IMG/VR virus record: IMGVR_UViG_3300032083_001905
Span: 1-40,911 of that record
Length of the DNA stretch: 40,911 nucleotides
Reading direction: 5' to 3' (one strand)
Source of the DNA: a virus
Below the pieces are notes generated by a model that did no database searches, was not told the DNA's origin, and worked only from the letters and a program-made list of their open reading frames with translations. The translations under genes were made by a program, and so were the position numbers. This document shows positions 6,219 to 15,993 of this stretch, in pieces. The first letter of the stretch is position 1, and the number at the start of each line of letters is the position of its first letter.

Positions 6219-7390
6219 TTAATCAATCCTTTCTCATACGTTCTTATTTGTTTTATATATATTTCAAATATATCTAATTCAAACCTACCAACTTCAAGTT
6301 TTTCATCGTTAGCTAGTATTTCTGGTAGTTGTTGAAGCATACTAAAATAATTATTGTTTAAATCACCTAAATCAAATCTAACCTCTATATCGTTTTGAAT
6401 GTTATCATCAATTGAATATATTCTTTTATTCAAATCATATAAAGTGTTTGGTTGTTCTTTATCAATGTAATCTTGAGCATATGTGTCAACATATAATGTA
6501 GAACAAAATGGTTCAAGATGTTGTATCATTTCACCATTACAATTTTTTACAACAAATCCTATATCATATACAGGAACAACAATTGGTTTCATCAAAGAAT
6601 CGTGTTTAACCACAGTTCCCCATTTACGAATAAAGTTTCTCATATTCTTTGTTGTTGTGTGTATCCATTCAGGTGAATCTTTACCAGGAGCACCACCAGC
6701 CATTGGATTGAATCTACTACCACGACTTGTCATATGATATACAAACCCATCCCAAGTCTGAACAAACTTACAACCATTTAGTTGTAGTCTGTTGAATATA
6801 TCCGAATCCTCTTTTGATTGTGGAGCGAATAACTTGTCGTGACCACCAACAGCCCAATAGTCATCTTTGTAAATAGCCCACGGCGCGAATACACCTTCTG
6901 TAGTTTTGTTTTGTTTAAATTTATCTAAATCTTTTAAAAACTTTTGTTCTTCAAACTCTTCAGGTTCAATACCATAGTCAGCCAATATCTTTTCAGGACC
7001 TGGAGGATGTAAAGATGGTTCTATTCTTGTAGCAGTAACCACTACACCTCTTTTAATATGTCTGTTTATCTCCACATCAAGTCCGGGAGTAACATACATA
7101 TCAGCGTGAAGAAACATAACAATATCATTAGATGCTTTTTCACATAAATAATCATACCAATAAACTATACCTTGCCGTTCTGGTCCTTTATTTCTAAATA
7201 TTTTAACATTGTGGTCTGTTTTTTTAATTTCTTGTAACCACTCCCAAGTACCATCACTTGAAAAATCATCAGCCAAAAGTATTTCGTGAACATAACCTAA
7301 ATTCTTTCTGATAGAATTATACATCCATTTTAAATATGTTAAATTATTTCTACTCGGTGATACAAAACTAATTGATTTCATTTCACTCAT
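6206..7390 (-). CDS. GT-A family 2-like glycosyltransferase
   Basis: The 394-residue protein begins with a GT2-type fold: SFVSPSRNNLTYLKWM, then EILLADDFSSDGTWEWL for nucleotide binding, and FLHADMYV as the DxD-like metal site. A middle section (DEDS-like QSKEDSDIFNRL) fits acceptor recognition. The last 130 residues (from about KNCNGEMIQHLEPF) form an extra domain I cannot place. The ATG at 7390 is preferred because GAGGG lies 8 bases upstream and it overlaps the methyltransferase stop. It probably adds a sugar to the glycan built by this cluster. Confidence 0.82.
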   Translation of the reverse strand: MSEMKSISFVSPSRNNLTYLKWMYNSIRKNLGYVHEILLADDFSSDGTWEWLQEIKKTDHNVKIFRNKGPERQGIVYWYDYLCEKASNDIVMFLHADMYVTPGLDVEINRHIKRGVVVTATRIEPSLHPPGPEKILADYGIEPEEFEEQKFLKDLDKFKQNKTTEGVFAPWAIYKDDYWAVGGHDKLFAPQSKEDSDIFNRLQLNGCKFVQTWDGFVYHMTSRGSRFNPMAGGAPGKDSPEWIHTTTKNMRNFIRKWGTVVKHDSLMKPIVVPVYDIGFVVKNCNGEMIQHLEPFCSTLYVDTYAQDYIDKEQPNTLYDLNKRIYSIDDNIQNDIEVRFDLGDLNNNYFSMLQQLPEILANDEKLEVGRFELDIFEIYIKQIRTYEKGLIKCER

Positions 7391-8486
7391 TCCACCATCC
7401 CTCAGATTCAACAGTTACCATTTTCTTATTTACAAAATTAACATAATCTTGGTCAACTCTAATCAAAAATTCAGAATATTTTTGAAGTTCATCCTCACTA
7501 AGACTTATTCCAACACCAAGTTTCTGATGTACTTCTTTCACATCGTATCCCATCATATTATTTCTAACCTCTTGTAAAAGATTAGCCTCTGGACTAATAG
7601 GTTCTAATTCACTTTTAACTTTTTTTCTAATTACAGCTACAGAGTCATAAATTTCTACACTTTGAATTGATAAATCATAATAACTTGGTTTTTCATCTAT
7701 TAATTCTGACTCAGCTCTTTTAGATTGTTGTCCATTTTTTTTGTAATAACAAGAATGTATGTTATCTACAAAAGATTTTATTAATTCAATAAATGAAGTT
7801 TCACCTTTATATTTACCCTCAAATTTAGGCCAATAACAACATTGTATATCTTCTATCACATAAATACCACCATCTTCTAACAATGGCCATAAAGTTTCAA
7901 ATGAAGTTTTTATTTGTGTCATAGTGTGGCCACCATCATCAACCACTATATCTAATTTACCAGCATCTTTGTGAATTTTTTTTAATAATTCAACATCAGT
8001 TTGACTACCCTCATATATTTTAACTCCATTTTTAGCATCACCTGTAGCAAATTGTTGAGTTTTAGGGTCAATATCAAGTCCGTATATTTTAGATTCTGGT
8101 AGATATATTCTCCAACCCCATAAAGCACCAGCCCATCTGTTTCCAATTTCTAAAAAAGAGTATTCTTTATCTCTATCTAAATTTAGTCCATCATAAACAT
8201 CAAAAAAATGTGACATTCTTCTATCTGACAAACTATCAGCACCTAATGTGTTTTCATCATTTAAGGATGCAACTGACAAGAGTTTTCCTATGAGTACAGA
8301 CTCTTTCATATTTTTTGTTTTTTTAGATAAAAACTTTAAATCTTTTTTATCTGGTTTGTAGTCTCTATTAAATTTATAAAATTGACCATCTATGAAAGAT
8401 GTTTTAATACCTTTAAAAAATTTCTCAAACTTTTTAGTGTCTTTTTTAGGGTCTAACCCAGTTTCGTTAGTATTTTTTGTTTCCAT
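7383..8486 (-). CDS. Class I SAM-dependent methyltransferase of sugar cluster
   Basis: In this 367-residue protein the core lies at about 110-230: SFLEIGNRWAGALWGW is motif I (SAM loop), IYGLDID motif II, KLDIVVDDGGHTM motif IV and GGIYVIEDIQ motif V. This resembles the macrocin/cephamycin-type O-methyltransferases found in polysaccharide and antibiotic clusters. The first 90 residues are Lys-rich. It starts 34 bases inside the preceding GT gene, with AGAGGAG 14 bases upstream. A sugar O-methylation role is likely; the phage's own MetK could supply SAM. Confidence 0.8.
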   Translation of the reverse strand: METKNTNETGLDPKKDTKKFEKFFKGIKTSFIDGQFYKFNRDYKPDKKDLKFLSKKTKNMKESVLIGKLLSVASLNDENTLGADSLSDRRMSHFFDVYDGLNLDRDKEYSFLEIGNRWAGALWGWRIYLPESKIYGLDIDPKTQQFATGDAKNGVKIYEGSQTDVELLKKIHKDAGKLDIVVDDGGHTMTQIKTSFETLWPLLEDGGIYVIEDIQCCYWPKFEGKYKGETSFIELIKSFVDNIHSCYYKKNGQQSKRAESELIDEKPSYYDLSIQSVEIYDSVAVIRKKVKSELEPISPEANLLQEVRNNMMGYDVKEVHQKLGVGISLSEDELQKYSEFLIRVDQDYVNFVNKKMVTVESEGWWNE

Positions 8487-9388
8487 ATTTTTAAAAAATT
8501 CTCCTCTGAATAGTTTTTTGAATATAAATCTTTTGTTTCATTTGAACAATGATTATAAAAATCTTTATCTTTTAATTTATTGGCTAGTTCTTTAGCCGTT
8601 TTAATATCTCCCTCCTCCATGCTCAGAGATGGATGTAGAACCTTTTGAGTGTTCACATTATCATAACCAATACAAGGTATTCCAAGATAACTACAATTTA
8701 AATTAAAAGAACCTGCTGATGGTGTTCCTAATTGAACAGCGTATTTATGTTTTGAAAGTTCATACATAAAATCAGTCCAAGTAACCCAATCTAAATGTTT
8801 TATATCAAGTTCTCTCTCTTGGTCTTTCATTCTTCCTGTTGTTGGTGCCCAAACATCGTCTGATATTTCTCTAGCAACCATATAAGAATCTATACCTCTA
8901 TAAATACTCACGAAGTTACCACCAATCATAACCGATTCATTTTTTTTATCACTTGTTTTTACATTGTCACCAATCATAACTGTTGGTAGTAATTCACAAG
9001 GTTTATTAGTTAAGCCTCTATAATACTTTAAGTCCACATCATTGTGACATAAAATTAAATCAAACTCTAAAATTGTGTTGAAATACCAAATCTGTTCTTC
9101 TATTTCATTATCTTGCCAATACCAATATGTACTCTCCTGCATTATAGCTATTTTTTTACACACTCTTCTTAAATTCTTTATGAATGGATAATTAATTAAA
9201 TAGTTTTTAGTTTTTGGTATAATCACAACACCAACATCATAAGAATCTGCTGATAAGGTATGTAAAGAATTAATTGGATGATGTGTAGCATCTAAACTAC
9301 ATATCCAAGATACATCACTCCTCATATTTGGATTACTTCTTGGTATTTTACCTTGATAATTACCCTCTGTAAAAAATCCTATGTTCAT
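8453..9388 (-). CDS. Putative GT-B type glycosyltransferase
   Basis: The 311-residue protein starts MNIGFFTEGNYQGKIP and shows alternating strands and helices as in GT-B enzymes: DVGVVIIPK, KKIAIMQEST, FDLILCHNDVD in the first half, and VMIGGN, YAVQLGTPSAGSFNLNCSYLGIPCIGY in the second, which resembles the donor-binding region (Gly-rich loop followed by a small-residue helix). A clear EX7E motif is absent, so the assignment is tentative. It is coupled by ATGA to the dehydratase gene upstream. Confidence 0.55.
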   Translation of the reverse strand: MNIGFFTEGNYQGKIPRSNPNMRSDVSWICSLDATHHPINSLHTLSADSYDVGVVIIPKTKNYLINYPFIKNLRRVCKKIAIMQESTYWYWQDNEIEEQIWYFNTILEFDLILCHNDVDLKYYRGLTNKPCELLPTVMIGDNVKTSDKKNESVMIGGNFVSIYRGIDSYMVAREISDDVWAPTTGRMKDQERELDIKHLDWVTWTDFMYELSKHKYAVQLGTPSAGSFNLNCSYLGIPCIGYDNVNTQKVLHPSLSMEEGDIKTAKELANKLKDKDFYNHCSNETKDLYSKNYSEENFLKIWKQKILTKLG

Positions 9389-10296
9389 TCGTTTATTAAC
9401 TCCAACATTTCTTCATCACTCATTTTGTCTGCAGATTCGGAAGAGTATTCAATATTTAATTTATTTTTACCATCATTTAATTGTTTTTTTAATATTATTA
9501 AATTATCTTTAATATATGTATATGGTAATTCTCTTTCACTCATTAGTTTTTCATTTAATCTTTCACCTGGCCTCAAGCCAACAACTTCAACATCACTTGA
9601 TATTGTTTTAGCTAAATCATACATATTCACAGACTTCATAAATGTAGAAGCTGTAAAACCTCCACCATTTTTTTCACAATAATTTATGGTATCGTGTATC
9701 AAGTTTACTGCAGATTTTTTTGAGAACATTAATCTATTCATATTTTTATCTGTTAGTTTTAAAGATTCACCTTTTTCTTTTTGACCTAACCAAAATGGTA
9801 TTACAGAACCATTCGTGTTAGCTACATTTGCGAATCTACAAACAGCAAATTTGTTTCGTGATGTGTTAGCTTCGTGAAAACAATGTTCCATAAGTGATTT
9901 ACTATAACCATATACGTTTTCAGGAAAACAAGCTTTATCTGTACTGATTCCTATTGTTATAGGGACATTTGCTCTAACACTAGCAGATATAACATTTAAA
10001 CTACCCAATACATTTACTTTACATGCGTTAATTGGATTTTCTTCAGCTAAATTTACATGCTTCATCGCAGCCATATGAATCACAACATCAGGTTTTACTT
10101 TTGAAAATATTGTGGTTAAATTATCTTGACTTTCAATATCAGAAAAATATATATTTACTTTTGGAAATTTTCTTTTTAACTCAGCCTGCAATAATTCATT
10201 TCTTGATATTGAACTGAACTTATAATCATTATAAAATTCATCAATAAATGCTGAACCTATTGTGCCTGAACCACCCACTACTAGTATTTTTTTCAT
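9385..10296 (-). CDS. NDP-sugar 4,6-dehydratase, FlaA1/PseB/CapD-like
   Basis: Enzymes of this family dehydrate UDP-GlcNAc (often with C5 inversion) in the first step to deoxyamino sugars. The NAD loop is VVGGSGTIGS (6-15), IHMAAMKHV is the typical second motif, and the signature STDKACFPENVYGYSK spans 118-133 with the Asp-Lys catalytic pair 120/121. VVGLRPGERLNEKL near the C-terminus is also diagnostic. Full soluble length, no membrane domain. Together with the DegT aminotransferase, acyltransferase and CMP-sugar synthetase it suggests an amino-sugar or nonulosonic acid branch. Confidence 0.9.
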   Translation of the reverse strand: MKKILVVGGSGTIGSAFIDEFYNDYKFSSISRNELLQAELKRKFPKVNIYFSDIESQDNLTTIFSKVKPDVVIHMAAMKHVNLAEENPINACKVNVLGSLNVISASVRANVPITIGISTDKACFPENVYGYSKSLMEHCFHEANTSRNKFAVCRFANVANTNGSVIPFWLGQKEKGESLKLTDKNMNRLMFSKKSAVNLIHDTINYCEKNGGGFTASTFMKSVNMYDLAKTISSDVEVVGLRPGERLNEKLMSERELPYTYIKDNLIILKKQLNDGKNKLNIEYSSESADKMSDEEMLELINE

Positions 10297-10298
10297 CT

Positions 10299-10943
10299 CT
10301 AACCCCTAAATATTTCTATTATTCTAAATTGTTCAACAAACTCTTTTCCTCGTTTTTTACATTGAAAATTACTATGAAACGAGTCTAATGTTGGCTTTTG
10401 AAAATATAATTTATCATTTTGTGATTTAAACTCTTTCAAAGATTCTAATTTTCTATCATAAAAATTTGTAACATCAACAAACATATTTGGAATCCAAGTA
10501 TTTAATGTGCTAACAGTTTTATATTCAATCAATGATATGGTATTTTTTCTAACAAGAGCATCACCAAATTTATTTACAAAACGATGTTCATACATTGAAT
10601 CTTTACTTGGTGGAATAAGAATACAATCATATTCGTGCACATTTAAAAATGTTTTTTCAATATAATTAATCCATTCAGGTTCACTTTTATCCTCTATGTA
10701 TTCACTATCAGAAAACCATAAAAGTTTAATATTTTTACATCGAGCTTTACTCCAAACATCATGCACTTCTTTTCTTCTATCTTGTTCGTTGGTGACATCA
10801 AATCCTTTAGCACCACCACGACTTAAACAAAAAATATCAAATTTAGTATTTGATTTTTTTGCTATTGTTCCTAACATACTATACTCCACATCATCTGGAT
10901 GCGGAGATAGACATAACACTCTTTTAAAATTTAAAAATTTCAT
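10299..10943 (-). CDS. PIG-L/LmbE-family deacetylase
   Basis: Members of this zinc-dependent family remove N-acetyl groups from GlcNAc derivatives. The opening LCLSPHPDDVEYSMLG carries the HPDD motif at 15-18 with metal ligands His15 and Asp18; the second-site H of the family may be at YEHRFVN. The start is the ATG at 10943: AGGAG precedes it by 8 bases and it overlaps the upstream stop as ATGA; a GTG at 10952 is less likely. Placed between the dehydratase and acyltransferase, it could free an amine that is then re-acylated. Confidence 0.88.
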   Translation of the reverse strand: MKFLNFKRVLCLSPHPDDVEYSMLGTIAKKSNTKFDIFCLSRGGAKGFDVTNEQDRRKEVHDVWSKARCKNIKLLWFSDSEYIEDKSEPEWINYIEKTFLNVHEYDCILIPPSKDSMYEHRFVNKFGDALVRKNTISLIEYKTVSTLNTWIPNMFVDVTNFYDRKLESLKEFKSQNDKLYFQKPTLDSFHSNFQCKKRGKEFVEQFRIIEIFRG

Positions 10944-11815
10944 TTCGTCCACTCCTGCTTTATTGATTTAAATGGTTTGTTTGTGTAAAATTTTATTCCT
11001 CTTCTCCTTAAATAATCTCTTAAATCCTCAACAACATCATTACCTTTACCATTTATAATTTTTCTTTTTTTTAGGTCAAAGGTAGTAGTACAACTCATTC
11101 CTTCAGAAAACTCAGTCAAAAGTATTTTTCCGTTTTTATATTCTGTTGTATGATACCAATAAACTTTTTTTTCATCAAGTAGTTTTTTCCAATCTTTTAA
11201 AATATCATTTATTAATTTTTCCATCTCGTTTTCATTTAATTCTTTTGGATAATAATTCTCTTTGATTACTTTACAAGGTGAACCAGCTGCTAAACAACCA
11301 CTTGGTATATTCCTATTGATTGTAGAACCAATACCTATAACTGAATCATCTCCTATTGTAACATTAGGTAAAACAATACATCTTGCTGGTAACCACACAT
11401 TGTTACCTATCTTAACAGGACCAAAATCTGATGGGAAACCTTGTGTAATATCTAACCAAGCTCCATGTGTCCAAATCATAACTTCAGCACCAATTCCAAC
11501 ATCATCACCAATCTCAACTGATTCTGATGGATTTATAATAGTTCTTTCAAAGATACCAACATGCTTTCCTATCTTTACATTTGAATTAGTACCATTAGAA
11601 CCACCCCTACCTATCTCAACACCATCAGCCATATAAAGAAATTCACCAACTTCAAAGTTTCTACACGAAATCTTAACATCATTACCAATTTTTGATAACT
11701 TATCTATTTTAATAGAGTTACAATGAATTTGAACATTGTCTCCAATCACAACAGAATCATCAATGTCAATGTTGTTTGCTATAATTTTACTATTTTTTCC
11801 TATTTTGTAAGTCAT
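10940..11815 (-). CDS. Left-handed beta-helix acyltransferase
   Basis: Residues 1-190 are built from hexapeptide repeats (IGKNSKIIAN, VVIGDNVQI, VKIGKHVGI, VEIGDDVGIGAEVMI, VKIGNNVWLPARCIVLPNVTIGDDSVIG), the mark of trimeric acetyl-/acyl-CoA transferases. WTHGAW contains the likely catalytic His. The region ends with AAGSPCKVI, typical of sugar O-/N-acetyltransferases. Residues 200-291 form an additional basic domain unlike the family core. It is joined by TAATG to the aminotransferase upstream, so N-acylation of the aminated sugar is a natural guess. Confidence 0.88.
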   Translation of the reverse strand: MTYKIGKNSKIIANNIDIDDSVVIGDNVQIHCNSIKIDKLSKIGNDVKISCRNFEVGEFLYMADGVEIGRGGSNGTNSNVKIGKHVGIFERTIINPSESVEIGDDVGIGAEVMIWTHGAWLDITQGFPSDFGPVKIGNNVWLPARCIVLPNVTIGDDSVIGIGSTINRNIPSGCLAAGSPCKVIKENYYPKELNENEMEKLINDILKDWKKLLDEKKVYWYHTTEYKNGKILLTEFSEGMSCTTTFDLKKRKIINGKGNDVVEDLRDYLRRRGIKFYTNKPFKSIKQEWTK

Positions 11816-12939
11816 TATTTAAAACTTTTTATTTTATTAACTATTAATTTAATTTCATCGTCTTTTAAAGATTGATGTAATGGTATACATAATGTTTTAT
11901 TAGCGACAAAATCGGTATTTGGTAAATTATCTAAACCTCTACATTTATCTTTATAATACTCAACCCAATGTAATGGATAATATCTAAAAGTAGTATAAAT
12001 ACCATTTTCTTTTAAGTACTTAGCCAATTCATCTCGTTCCTCTAATTGAATCCAATACATATAATATGAAGATTCTACTTCATTTGATAAATTAGGTGGT
12101 ATTGTTAACCATTCTAATGTACGAAAGTTTTGGTCATAAAAACAAGCAATTTCTTTTCTTTTTTTAATAAATTTATCAACTTTCTTTAATTGTTCTAAAC
12201 CAATAGCAGATGTTACATCATTTACTATTGCTCTTCTTGATGGTGATGATATATCAAATTCCCACCACTTATTATCTAAACTACTCGTCATACCACTTGG
12301 TGTCTCTAAACCTAAATAACATCTTTTTTCTAATTCAATTTTATCTTTTGGATTTTTACAATGAATTAAACCACAGTCACCTGCAACTAATATTTTCATA
12401 GAGTCAAAAGACCAAATACCAAAATCTCCTATTGTTCCTGTATTTTTATTTTTATATGTTGAAAATGGACTACAAGCATTATCTTCAATAAGTTTTATAT
12501 TATTTTGTTTACATAATCTAACTAAAGAATCCATTTCACAAGGTAATCCACCATAATGTAAAATAATAACTGCTTTTGTTTTCTGTGTTATTTTTTGATA
12601 TATATCATAAGAGGTAACATTTAATGTGTCTTTTTCTACATCACAAAATACAGGTGTAGCACCTAATTTTAATATAGCATTACCTATACCAACAAAACTT
12701 ATTGATGGGATTATAACTTCATCACCCTTACCAATACCTAAATAATCTAAAATTTGAAATGCACCCTCAGTACAACAAGTCGTTGTGAGAACATTCTCAA
12801 TACTACATCCTATTTTGTTAGCTAATTGATTTTCAAACTCTGATGTTTTTGGACCTTTACCAATCCAATTCGAATCAAAAACCTCTTTTATTGCTTCAAG
12901 TTCTTCATTTCCTAATGAAGGTTGAAATACTGGTATCAC
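11815..12939 (-). CDS. DegT/DnrJ/EryC1 family sugar aminotransferase
   Basis: PLP enzymes of this family transfer an amino group to 3- or 4-keto NDP-sugars. The 374-residue sequence opens IPVFQPSLGNEELEAI and WIGKGP, shared with perosamine/PseC-type enzymes. IEDNACSPF has the PLP-ring Asp153, and SFDSMKILVAGDCG has the Schiff-base Lys182. The start is a GTG at 12939 preceded by GGGAGAGAGG. It would act on the keto sugar made by the dehydratase two genes below. Confidence 0.92.
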   Translation of the reverse strand: MIPVFQPSLGNEELEAIKEVFDSNWIGKGPKTSEFENQLANKIGCSIENVLTTTCCTEGAFQILDYLGIGKGDEVIIPSISFVGIGNAILKLGATPVFCDVEKDTLNVTSYDIYQKITQKTKAVIILHYGGLPCEMDSLVRLCKQNNIKLIEDNACSPFSTYKNKNTGTIGDFGIWSFDSMKILVAGDCGLIHCKNPKDKIELEKRCYLGLETPSGMTSSLDNKWWEFDISSPSRRAIVNDVTSAIGLEQLKKVDKFIKKRKEIACFYDQNFRTLEWLTIPPNLSNEVESSYYMYWIQLEERDELAKYLKENGIYTTFRYYPLHWVEYYKDKCRGLDNLPNTDFVANKTLCIPLHQSLKDDEIKLIVNKIKSFK

Positions 12940-12953
12940 TATAACCTCTCTCC

Positions 12954-15017
12954 CTAAACACCTGATGATGGAGTTTTTTTGTTTTCTTCTTTTCTTAGTT
13001 CTTCTAATAAAAAGTTTTTATTTTCTACTAATTCATCTAAATTTTTATATAAAAATTCAGGATGACATTTATAGTTTCCTTGAGACCTACCAACCCAAGC
13101 AGCTTGAAAACACCATTTTTCTTTGTCTTCCTCTTGGATTTTATTTTCATAAAAATATGTCCCGTTGTATTCTTTTAATCTACTTATATTATCAACGCCA
13201 TTTACCAAGAAATCTTGCCAATCATATTTTGATTTATATGTTTTTATTTCATCTTTTACATCCATTGTCATTAACAAGAATACTTGAAAGTTAATCAAAT
13301 CCGTTAACATATCTGTAGATGTATTGAGTTTATGTTTTTTCTCAAAGAAAGATATAAATTCTGTAATGTTTGATTCAAGTGTCGAACTATCAGTAACACA
13401 CCTTAACCAACTAGCTTCTTCAATCGGCCATAAGATACTAGCTAAATTTGGGTCGTGATGGTCCCAGCCACCACCTGAATATCCTTTATCCATATAATCA
13501 ACAAGTGTTTTATATTCCTTGTGGAATAAAGAATCTTTATGAGTTTGAGAAAACTCAACAAATGATTCATAGAAAGTCATATACTTCAAATCATAAGCTT
13601 GATTGTAAAATTTAGAAATATATTCTAATATACCCATACTATGAAATGCTTGTGTTACCCAACCATATAAATACATTTGTTTTAATTCATCCAATGTGAA
13701 AGAATTACTTCCAACAACAATGTCTTCCCATTCTTGATATTCACCTCTGTTATTAACTGATGAATGCCATAAGTAAATTGGAGAACGAATACTTTGTATG
13801 TCATACTTTTTTACATAATGTGGGTCATTCATTGGTGCGTTGGTAAATACACCACAATTATAAACATACACCACAGGTCTTGGGAATAATTCCATTAATT
13901 GTTCCATACCATGCTTATATGTTTCTAATGTTTCACCTGGCATACCCATAATTATTTCTGTATAGTTTTCTATTTTTTCTTTTCTAAATTTTTGAACTAA
14001 TCCACTAAATTGGTCAAACTTTATATTTTTTCTTTTAATTATATTTAATGTATTTGGGTCTAATGATTGAACAGCTAATGTAACAGCTCTTAATAAATCA
14101 GCATCAAGTAGTTCTTTAGCTATTGGTATAATTTTATCTGAAGATATTTTAGCCCAAGCTGGTCTTATCCTACCAGGAAATCCCTTTTCCATCTTTTCTG
14201 ATTTAAGTTTTTTAGCTAACTCCATATCTCTATCAGTAAATATACCAAAATTAGCGTCACATACATCAACATAAGGTATTTTATTATCAGCAAACCACTC
14301 TATCTCATCAAACAACCTATCCATTCCCCATCTTCTAACTGATGTTTTGGTAGCACTACCCCAATCACAGAATGTACAAGAAAAAGGACAACCACGATTA
14401 GTTTCCCAAGCTGCTATGTAATCAACACCCTCAACAGGTTCAACTAAATCTAATACCATATTATTTAAATATGCAGATGGTATTTCATCTAAACTTTTTA
14501 TTCTTGTTTGTGGTGATGTTTTATAACTTTTTGTTTCTAATCCGTTTATTTTTGCATAATTTTTATCTTTTAAAAATTCTTCAAAAACTTGTTTGACCGT
14601 ATATTCTCCTTCTTGATGAACTAACATATCTACATATGGATAATCATCAAAGAAATTACCTGTAGTATTTTTTTTCCACCCTAAAGGAACTGTACCTTTG
14701 TAACGTAGAGGAACATTTGGTCCTCCAAATATAACCATACAATCAGGATATTTTTCTTTAACTCTTTTAGCTAATTCATTTGTTATCTCCCAATTCCAAA
14801 CATAACAAGAACATATCAATATATCCGGGTCTTTTATTCTTTCTACATATTCCTCTAATTTATTTCTAAATATAAATGTTGTTTCATATTGAAATCTTTT
14901 CTTTAATTCTGGAAAAGAATTTACATATGAAAACAATGAGGCTACACTATATGGAAAGTGTATAGATGTTCCGTATTGATAATTAAATTGTGAACTATAT
15001 ACTTTTATTTTTTTCAT
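12954..15017 (-). CDS. Radical SAM enzyme with B12-binding-like N-terminus
   Basis: The 687-residue protein has a Rossmann-like N-terminal region (about 1-150: ILICSCYVWNWEIT, CMVIFGGPNVPLR) as in cobalamin-dependent class B enzymes, but no DxHxxG motif is visible, so cobalamin binding is doubtful. The radical SAM domain starts near 200, with NRGCPFSCTFCDWG giving C210, C214 and C217 for the 4Fe-4S cluster; MGMPGE follows. A long C-terminal part (about 420-687) is unassigned. It may methylate or rearrange a sugar. The phage MetK could supply its SAM. Confidence 0.85.
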   Translation of the reverse strand: MKKIKVYSSQFNYQYGTSIHFPYSVASLFSYVNSFPELKKRFQYETTFIFRNKLEEYVERIKDPDILICSCYVWNWEITNELAKRVKEKYPDCMVIFGGPNVPLRYKGTVPLGWKKNTTGNFFDDYPYVDMLVHQEGEYTVKQVFEEFLKDKNYAKINGLETKSYKTSPQTRIKSLDEIPSAYLNNMVLDLVEPVEGVDYIAAWETNRGCPFSCTFCDWGSATKTSVRRWGMDRLFDEIEWFADNKIPYVDVCDANFGIFTDRDMELAKKLKSEKMEKGFPGRIRPAWAKISSDKIIPIAKELLDADLLRAVTLAVQSLDPNTLNIIKRKNIKFDQFSGLVQKFRKEKIENYTEIIMGMPGETLETYKHGMEQLMELFPRPVVYVYNCGVFTNAPMNDPHYVKKYDIQSIRSPIYLWHSSVNNRGEYQEWEDIVVGSNSFTLDELKQMYLYGWVTQAFHSMGILEYISKFYNQAYDLKYMTFYESFVEFSQTHKDSLFHKEYKTLVDYMDKGYSGGGWDHHDPNLASILWPIEEASWLRCVTDSSTLESNITEFISFFEKKHKLNTSTDMLTDLINFQVFLLMTMDVKDEIKTYKSKYDWQDFLVNGVDNISRLKEYNGTYFYENKIQEEDKEKWCFQAAWVGRSQGNYKCHPEFLYKNLDELVENKNFLLEELRKEENKKTPSSGV

Positions 15018-15198
15018 TCATTGTCCTTTTTAAATTTTTAATTTGTTCATCATTCAAGTTATATTCTTTTTTTATTTCACTAAATAAATCTTTTGGTGAT
15101 AAACATTTATCACCTCTTACTTCTAACTTATATGGTATATCCATGCACCAACAATTTCCATTTGGTTTACATTTTGAATCATTATTTTTTTCACTCAC
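14995..15198 (-). CDS. Small CWC-type Cys-rich protein
   Basis: A GTG at 15198, preceded by AGGGG, starts a 67-residue frame. The N-terminal half carries CKPNGNCWCMDIP and CLSPKDL, matching from memory the bacterial Cys-rich CWC family of small metal-binding proteins; the second half is a charged helix. It overlaps the radical SAM gene by 23 bases, so the two are made together, and a helper role for that enzyme is possible but not shown. Confidence 0.6.
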   Translation of the reverse strand: MSEKNNDSKCKPNGNCWCMDIPYKLEVRGDKCLSPKDLFSEIKKEYNLNDEQIKNLKRTMNEKNKSI

Positions 15199-15210
15199 TT
15201 AAATTTTCCC

Positions 15211-15993
15211 CTATCTCATTGGATTATGTGGGTCTAATTCCCCACGTCCCATTTCATATAAATAGTCTGAATCTAAATATCTATCACTTAAATAATCAAT
15301 AGACTCTCTTCCAAACACTTTATTCATCTTATATCCAAGCATAAACATAAACATATTTCCTGTACTACCCAAACCTGTTGTTCCTCTATAACAGATTTTT
15401 TGGTGTTTTTCACTCCACTCTAACGGCACCCAAGCTTCTTTTCTTGGTTCAAATTCACCAATAGCTTTTAAATCTGAATATTTACAACATATGAAACTAC
15501 CTCTAATCACATAAGTCGGAGACATTGATTCTTGAAAAATATGTTTACTATCATCCCTAGCATAATCTATTGGTTTAAGTTTACCATCTAATTCTTCTGA
15601 TATTGCAACTTTAAGATAATCGGTATGTGGATTAAATTCAGGTACAGGATAATTAAAACAATTTCCTAAAAATTTAGCTCGTCCATCACTAAGTTTTTCA
15701 ACACATATGTTTATAAATTCCCAATTTTTTACAATGACATCATCGTGAATAAAAAAACAAATAGTATCATCATCTACATTTAAATAATCAAGTCCTTGTT
15801 GATAAGCTACAAACTCTTCACCAACATTTGGAAATAATTTATAATCAAAATTTTCTGTTATATATGGTGCGGGTTCTTTGTGACAACTAAAAAATACCTT
15901 GACATCATCATTAATTTCTGTCATTTCTTTCAGTCCTTCGTAAAATTCCATTTGATTGTAGTGCCATCCTACTATTATAAATTGTATTTTCAT
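15211..15993 (-). CDS. GT-A-like glycosyltransferase
   Basis: This 260-residue protein starts with a beta strand and WHYNQMEFYEGL, then DVKVFFSCHKEP, and DDDTICFFIHDDVIV holds a DxD-like metal site (IHDD). AYVIRG-like TYVIRGSFICC and AIGEFEPRKEAWVPLEW fit the acceptor side of GT2-type enzymes. The start at 15993 has AAGGA 9 bases upstream and overlaps the upstream stop as ATGA. Sugar specificity cannot be read. Confidence 0.7.
   Translation of the reverse strand: MKIQFIIVGWHYNQMEFYEGLKEMTEINDDVKVFFSCHKEPAPYITENFDYKLFPNVGEEFVAYQQGLDYLNVDDDTICFFIHDDVIVKNWEFINICVEKLSDGRAKFLGNCFNYPVPEFNPHTDYLKVAISEELDGKLKPIDYARDDSKHIFQESMSPTYVIRGSFICCKYSDLKAIGEFEPRKEAWVPLEWSEKHQKICYRGTTGLGSTGNMFMFMLGYKMNKVFGRESIDYLSDRYLDSDYLYEMGRGELDPHNPMR

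Noticed and set aside
11262-11636. Plus-strand open frame of 124 codons opposite the acyltransferase
   Set aside because: The period-six pattern of the hexapeptide repeats keeps the opposite frame open; no independent start signal or recognisable product.
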